The notes beneath the pieces were generated by a model. That model did no database searches and was not told where the DNA came from. It saw only the letters and a program-made list of their open reading frames with translations. From positions 1 to 9,625 of the forward strand of contig CAMDKB010000151.1 of NCBI GenBank assembly GCA_945901195.1: a stretch of DNA of 9,625 bases. Reading direction: 5' to 3'. A program made the translations under genes and the position numbers. The stretch comes from Rhizobium sp. Q54. GTDB lineage: Bacteria; Pseudomonadota; Alphaproteobacteria; Rhizobiales; Beijerinckiaceae. Below are positions 7,400 through 9,625 of the stretch, piece by piece. Within the stretch, counting starts at the first letter, position 1, and each line of letters begins with the position of its first letter.

Positions 7400-7454
7400 C
7401 AACCCCGGCCGGTGTGAGCGGCGAACCGAAGAACATGATGATCTGGAGAACAAA

Positions 7455-7859
7455 ATGGAGCAAAATCAATCGACCCCTGAAGCCTCGCGGATTTGGGCTG
7501 CGGCGCTCGTCCTCATTGGGAGCCTGATGGGGACGGCAGGTGTCGCCGCGGGCGCGATGGCGGCTCACCAAACAGGTGGAGGCCTGCTTGAGACCGCGTC
7601 ACACTACCTGCTTTTTCACGCGGCTCCCGTGCTCGCAATCGGCCTAAATAGTTACAACAGAAAAATATGTATGACGGCAGCCAGCCTTCTTGCGTTTGGG
7701 GCAGTGCTTTTCTCGGGCGATCTTGCGCTGCGCGCACTCGCCAATTTGAAACCGTTGGCTATGGCTGCCCCAATCGGTGGATTGATCTTGATACTGGGCT
7801 GGCTCTCTTTGGCTACTGCCGGAATTCTGGATATCGTGAAGGCACGGGAGGCTAAGTAA
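7455..7859 (+). CDS. DUF423-family small membrane protein
   Basis: A 134-residue protein with four predicted membrane helices (about 14-38, 50-66, 71-90 and 102-125) and the family's landmarks: GAMAAH (33-38) in place of the common GAFGAH, YLLFHAAPVLA (51-61), LFSGDLALRAL (85-95), and APIGGLILILGWLSLA (105-120). The function of the family is unknown. The start at 7455 is chosen because GGAGA lies five bases upstream. The in-frame ATG at 7392 would add 21 polar residues that do not look like family sequence. The gene appears to stand alone, with a divergent neighbour before it and a terminator-containing gap after it. Confidence 0.85.
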   Translation: MEQNQSTPEASRIWAAALVLIGSLMGTAGVAAGAMAAHQTGGGLLETASHYLLFHAAPVLAIGLNSYNRKICMTAASLLAFGAVLFSGDLALRALANLKPLAMAAPIGGLILILGWLSLATAGILDIVKAREAK

Positions 7860-7893
7860 CCAATTTTTAACTTCCCGTCGCCCAAAGGCGCGC

Positions 7894-7899
7894 TATAAT
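7894..7899 (+). promoter_or_regulatory. Consensus -10 hexamer TATAAT, possible promoter
   Basis: A perfect TATAAT lies 35 bases after the DUF423 stop. The best -35 candidates with 16-17 base spacing (CTTCCC or TTCCCG near 7871) are poor, so this is only a possible promoter. Transcription from it would start near 7906 and meet the hairpin terminator at 7946-7973 before reaching the efflux operon. Confidence 0.35.
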
Positions 7900-7945
7900 A
7901 CAAAACTGGGGTAGGGTAGCGTAGTCTGGAGCGGAACGGCTAGGG

Positions 7946-7973
7946 ACGGCCAATCGTGATTGTGCCGTTTTTT
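7946..7973 (+). terminator. Rho-independent terminator hairpin
   Basis: ACGGC (7946-7950) pairs with GCCGT (7964-7968) and CAATC (7951-7955) pairs with GATTG (7958-7962), giving a ten-pair stem with a single bulged T. A run of six T follows (7968-7973). A second copy of the left arm, AACGGC at 7935-7940, could pair with the same right arm (GCCGTT, 7964-7969), so two mutually exclusive folds exist. It probably ends the DUF423 transcript; it could also attenuate or end a short transcript from the TATAAT upstream. Confidence 0.65.
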
Positions 7974-8002
7974 CCAGCTTGCCTAGTGTGTGCGTGATTG
8001 CG

Positions 8003-8034
8003 TGCGATTGGATCACATAAAAAGAGCAATCGCA
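8003..8034 (+). repeat. Inverted repeat in the leader of the RND operon
   Basis: TGCGATTG (8003-8010) and CAATCGCA (8027-8034) are perfect inverted copies with a 16-base AT-rich spacer. The same GATTG/CAATC core occurs at 7951-7962 and in GTGATTG at 7994-8000. It lies about 75-100 bases upstream of the membrane fusion protein start, so it is a candidate operator for an efflux regulator or a leader hairpin. No T run follows, so it is not a terminator. Confidence 0.4.
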
Positions 8035-8106
8035 ACACCTGCAAGGGTTCGATTTGAAGATACGATATAGGTAGCAGGACTAGCACTGCGCCGGAGGGTA
8101 AATTTG

Positions 8107-9456
8107 ATGGCTGCAGGCAAGGTCGCTAAATCGCTCGCTCTGTTGAGTGTATTGGCGCTCGCGGCTGGCGTGGTCTGGCCGCCCCTGGCCGATCATCTCA
8201 TGCCCGGAGGTGGTGATCGTGTCGCATCCCTGAGAAATTTCCTGCCTGCAACGGTGACCACTATGTTGCCGGCTTATCGCACGGCCGCGCAACTGCAGGC
8301 TGAACGAATGGCAGCGGCGGAAAAGTCTGGCGAAGGTGGAGGCAGCCCTGCTGGCCAAAGGCCCGGCGGCGGAAGACCTCCGGGAGCCGGAGGACCCCCT
8401 GGCGGCGGTCGCGGAGGCCCCGGCGGACCTGTCGCTACCGTGCTGGTGGGCCGGTCATCGCTTGGCCCGCTTCCATTCGTGATTGCGACCGTGGGCACTG
8501 TACAGCCAATTGCCACGGTTTCACTGCGCACGCGGACAGACGCTTACGTCGATCAGATTCTCGCAGCCGACGGCGCCATCGTCAAAGCTGGCGATATTCT
8601 CGTCAAGCTAGACGACCGGCAACTCGTGGCTCAGGTCAAGCAGGCTGAAGCTCAACTTTCAAAGGATCGCGCAGCGCTCGAACAGGCCGAGCGTGATGTG
8701 CGCAGGTTCACCGAACTGGTCGCAAAAAACGCGGGAACCCAACTCAGTCTCGACAACGCCAAAACCTCCGTGGCTTCGGCAAAAGCCTTGATTGCAGGCG
8801 ATCAGGCGCAGATTGATAATTTGAAGGTGCAATTAAGCTACCTGACGATCAAGACGCCTATCAGCGGACGTGTCGGCGCATTTTCCGCCAAGGCCGGCAA
8901 TATCATTCGCGCTGGCGACAATTCAACAACGGGTGCGTTGGGTACAGTCATTCAGATGTCTCCGATCTATGTCAGCTTTTCACTGGCTCAGCACTCCCTG
9001 CCGGAATTGAGAGCTTCCATTGCGTCAAAAGCCGGGTATGTCGAAGCGGTGCCGCAAGGTTCTTCGCGCTCCGCCAAAGGTCGCATTTCAATTTTGGACA
9101 ACACAATAGATTCGGCGACGGGTACGATCGCCATACGCGCCGAGTTTGAAAACGCCGATGAATATCTCTGGCCTGGCCAGCTGTGCAATTTGCGCATTGT
9201 TCTCCGCACGGATGAAAACGTCGTTTCCATCCCGCGTGATGCAACCCAATCAGGCCAGAATGGAAACTTTGTTTTTGTTGTTGAAAATGGTGTCGTAACT
9301 GTAAAGCCGGTGACGATTTCCCGCACCCAGGATGGCCGAGATGTCGTGTCTTCAGGCCTGAATGGAAACGAAGTCGTCGTAACCGACGGCGCCCTGTCTC
9401 TCGTCAATGGAGCGAGAGTTCAAGTACGTAACGAACCAGGTAAAAGAGACAGCTGA
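8107..9456 (+). CDS. RND efflux membrane fusion protein (MdtA/AcrA-like periplasmic adaptor)
   Basis: The adaptor links an RND pump in the inner membrane to an outer-membrane channel. The 449 residues comprise an N-terminal membrane anchor (about 8-24), a Gly/Pro-rich linker (about 75-108), a first lipoyl half (VSLRTRTDAYVDQIL, 138-152, to VKLDDRQL), a coiled-coil hairpin (about 173-243), the second lipoyl half (LTIKTPISGRVG, 246-257), a beta-barrel (about 280-370) and a membrane-proximal domain (about 372-440). At the hairpin tip the R-x3-L-x6-S motif used for channel docking reads R200, L204 and T211, with Thr in place of Ser. The ATG at 8107 is preferred over the TTG at 8104 because GGAGGG lies eight bases before it. 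There is no lipobox, so the hydrophobic N-terminus probably stays as an anchor. The substrate is unknown. Confidence 0.93.
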   Translation: MAAGKVAKSLALLSVLALAAGVVWPPLADHLMPGGGDRVASLRNFLPATVTTMLPAYRTAAQLQAERMAAAEKSGEGGGSPAGQRPGGGRPPGAGGPPGGGRGGPGGPVATVLVGRSSLGPLPFVIATVGTVQPIATVSLRTRTDAYVDQILAADGAIVKAGDILVKLDDRQLVAQVKQAEAQLSKDRAALEQAERDVRRFTELVAKNAGTQLSLDNAKTSVASAKALIAGDQAQIDNLKVQLSYLTIKTPISGRVGAFSAKAGNIIRAGDNSTTGALGTVIQMSPIYVSFSLAQHSLPELRASIASKAGYVEAVPQGSSRSAKGRISILDNTIDSATGTIAIRAEFENADEYLWPGQLCNLRIVLRTDENVVSIPRDATQSGQNGNFVFVVENGVVTVKPVTISRTQDGRDVVSSGLNGNEVVVTDGALSLVNGARVQVRNEPGKRDS

Positions 9457-9625
9457 TGTCACTTTCGGAACTTTGCATCCGACGACCGGTGATGACGACA
9501 CTGCTGATGGTGTCGTTTATCGTCTTCGGTGTTTTTGGCTACATGAAGCTGCTGGTTGCTGCGCTGCCGCGCGTCGATTTTCCGACCATCCAGATTACAG
9601 CCAACCTCCCCGGCGCCAGCCCCGA
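9456..9625 (+). CDS. RND efflux transporter, inner-membrane pump subunit (MdtB/AcrB-like), partial
   Basis: The first 56 codons of an RND pump that runs off the right edge; whole members have about 1,000-1,050 residues. The N-terminus, MSLSELCIRRPVMTTLLMV, leads into the first membrane helix, followed by the conserved periplasmic start LPRVDFPTIQITANLPGASP. FPTIQI and LPGASP are typical of the hydrophobe/amphiphile efflux (HAE1) family. Its ATG overlaps the adaptor gene's TGA by one base (TGATG), so the two are translationally coupled and form a pump with an outer-membrane channel not seen here. A proton-motive-force-driven antiport role follows from family knowledge; the charged residues for proton relay lie beyond the window. 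Confidence 0.93.
   Translation, partial: MSLSELCIRRPVMTTLLMVSFIVFGVFGYMKLLVAALPRVDFPTIQITANLPGASP

Noticed and set aside
7392..7454. Upstream in-frame ATG start for the DUF423 gene.
   Set aside because: The added 21 residues are polar and unlike the family N-terminus, while the ATG at 7455 has a well-spaced GGAGA.

Overview
The window looks like chromosomal DNA of an alphaproteobacterium, most likely Hyphomicrobiales (rhizobia-like). This is judged only from protein resemblance: the polyprenyl glycosylphosphotransferase, the polymerase/ligase-like membrane protein and the RND pump proteins all read like rhizobial family members. Base composition is moderately GC-rich and codon use looks even across the window. 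I see no mobile element, tRNA, rRNA or CRISPR array.

Positions 1-6058 are one side of an exopolysaccharide (EPS) locus, all on the + strand and tightly packed. In order it holds a GT4 glycosyltransferase (entering from the left edge), an initiating polyprenyl-phosphate sugar-1-phosphate transferase, an acyltransferase-3 membrane protein, a secreted beta-propeller-like protein and a polytopic O-antigen-ligase/polymerase-like protein. A second GT4 glycosyltransferase (6086-7336, - strand) converges on it. Together these would start a lipid-linked repeat unit, extend it, acylate it and polymerise or ligate it. The flippase and export genes are not in the window.

Three of the five + strand EPS genes look damaged. 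The first GT4 lacks a readable N-terminal domain: its remnants appear scattered over three frames in positions 1-156. The initiating transferase seems to lack the fourth N-terminal membrane helix, through a clean in-frame deletion near 1484. The beta-propeller gene is cut by a single in-frame TAA at 3899-3901, with frame and protein sense continuing on both sides. Either this locus is decaying or the underlying sequence carries errors; this is the main thing to check.

Positions 7337-9625 are a different module. It has a small DUF423-type membrane protein (7455-7859), a 247-base intergenic region with a good intrinsic terminator hairpin and an inverted repeat, then an RND efflux operon: a membrane fusion protein with a long Gly/Pro-rich linker (8107-9456), translationally coupled by a TGATG overlap to the start of an RND inner-membrane transporter that runs off the right edge.

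I found no convincing wholly new system. The most informative observations are the clustered lesions in the EPS operon, the four-cysteine insertion in the minus-strand glycosyltransferase, and the structured leader before the RND operon.
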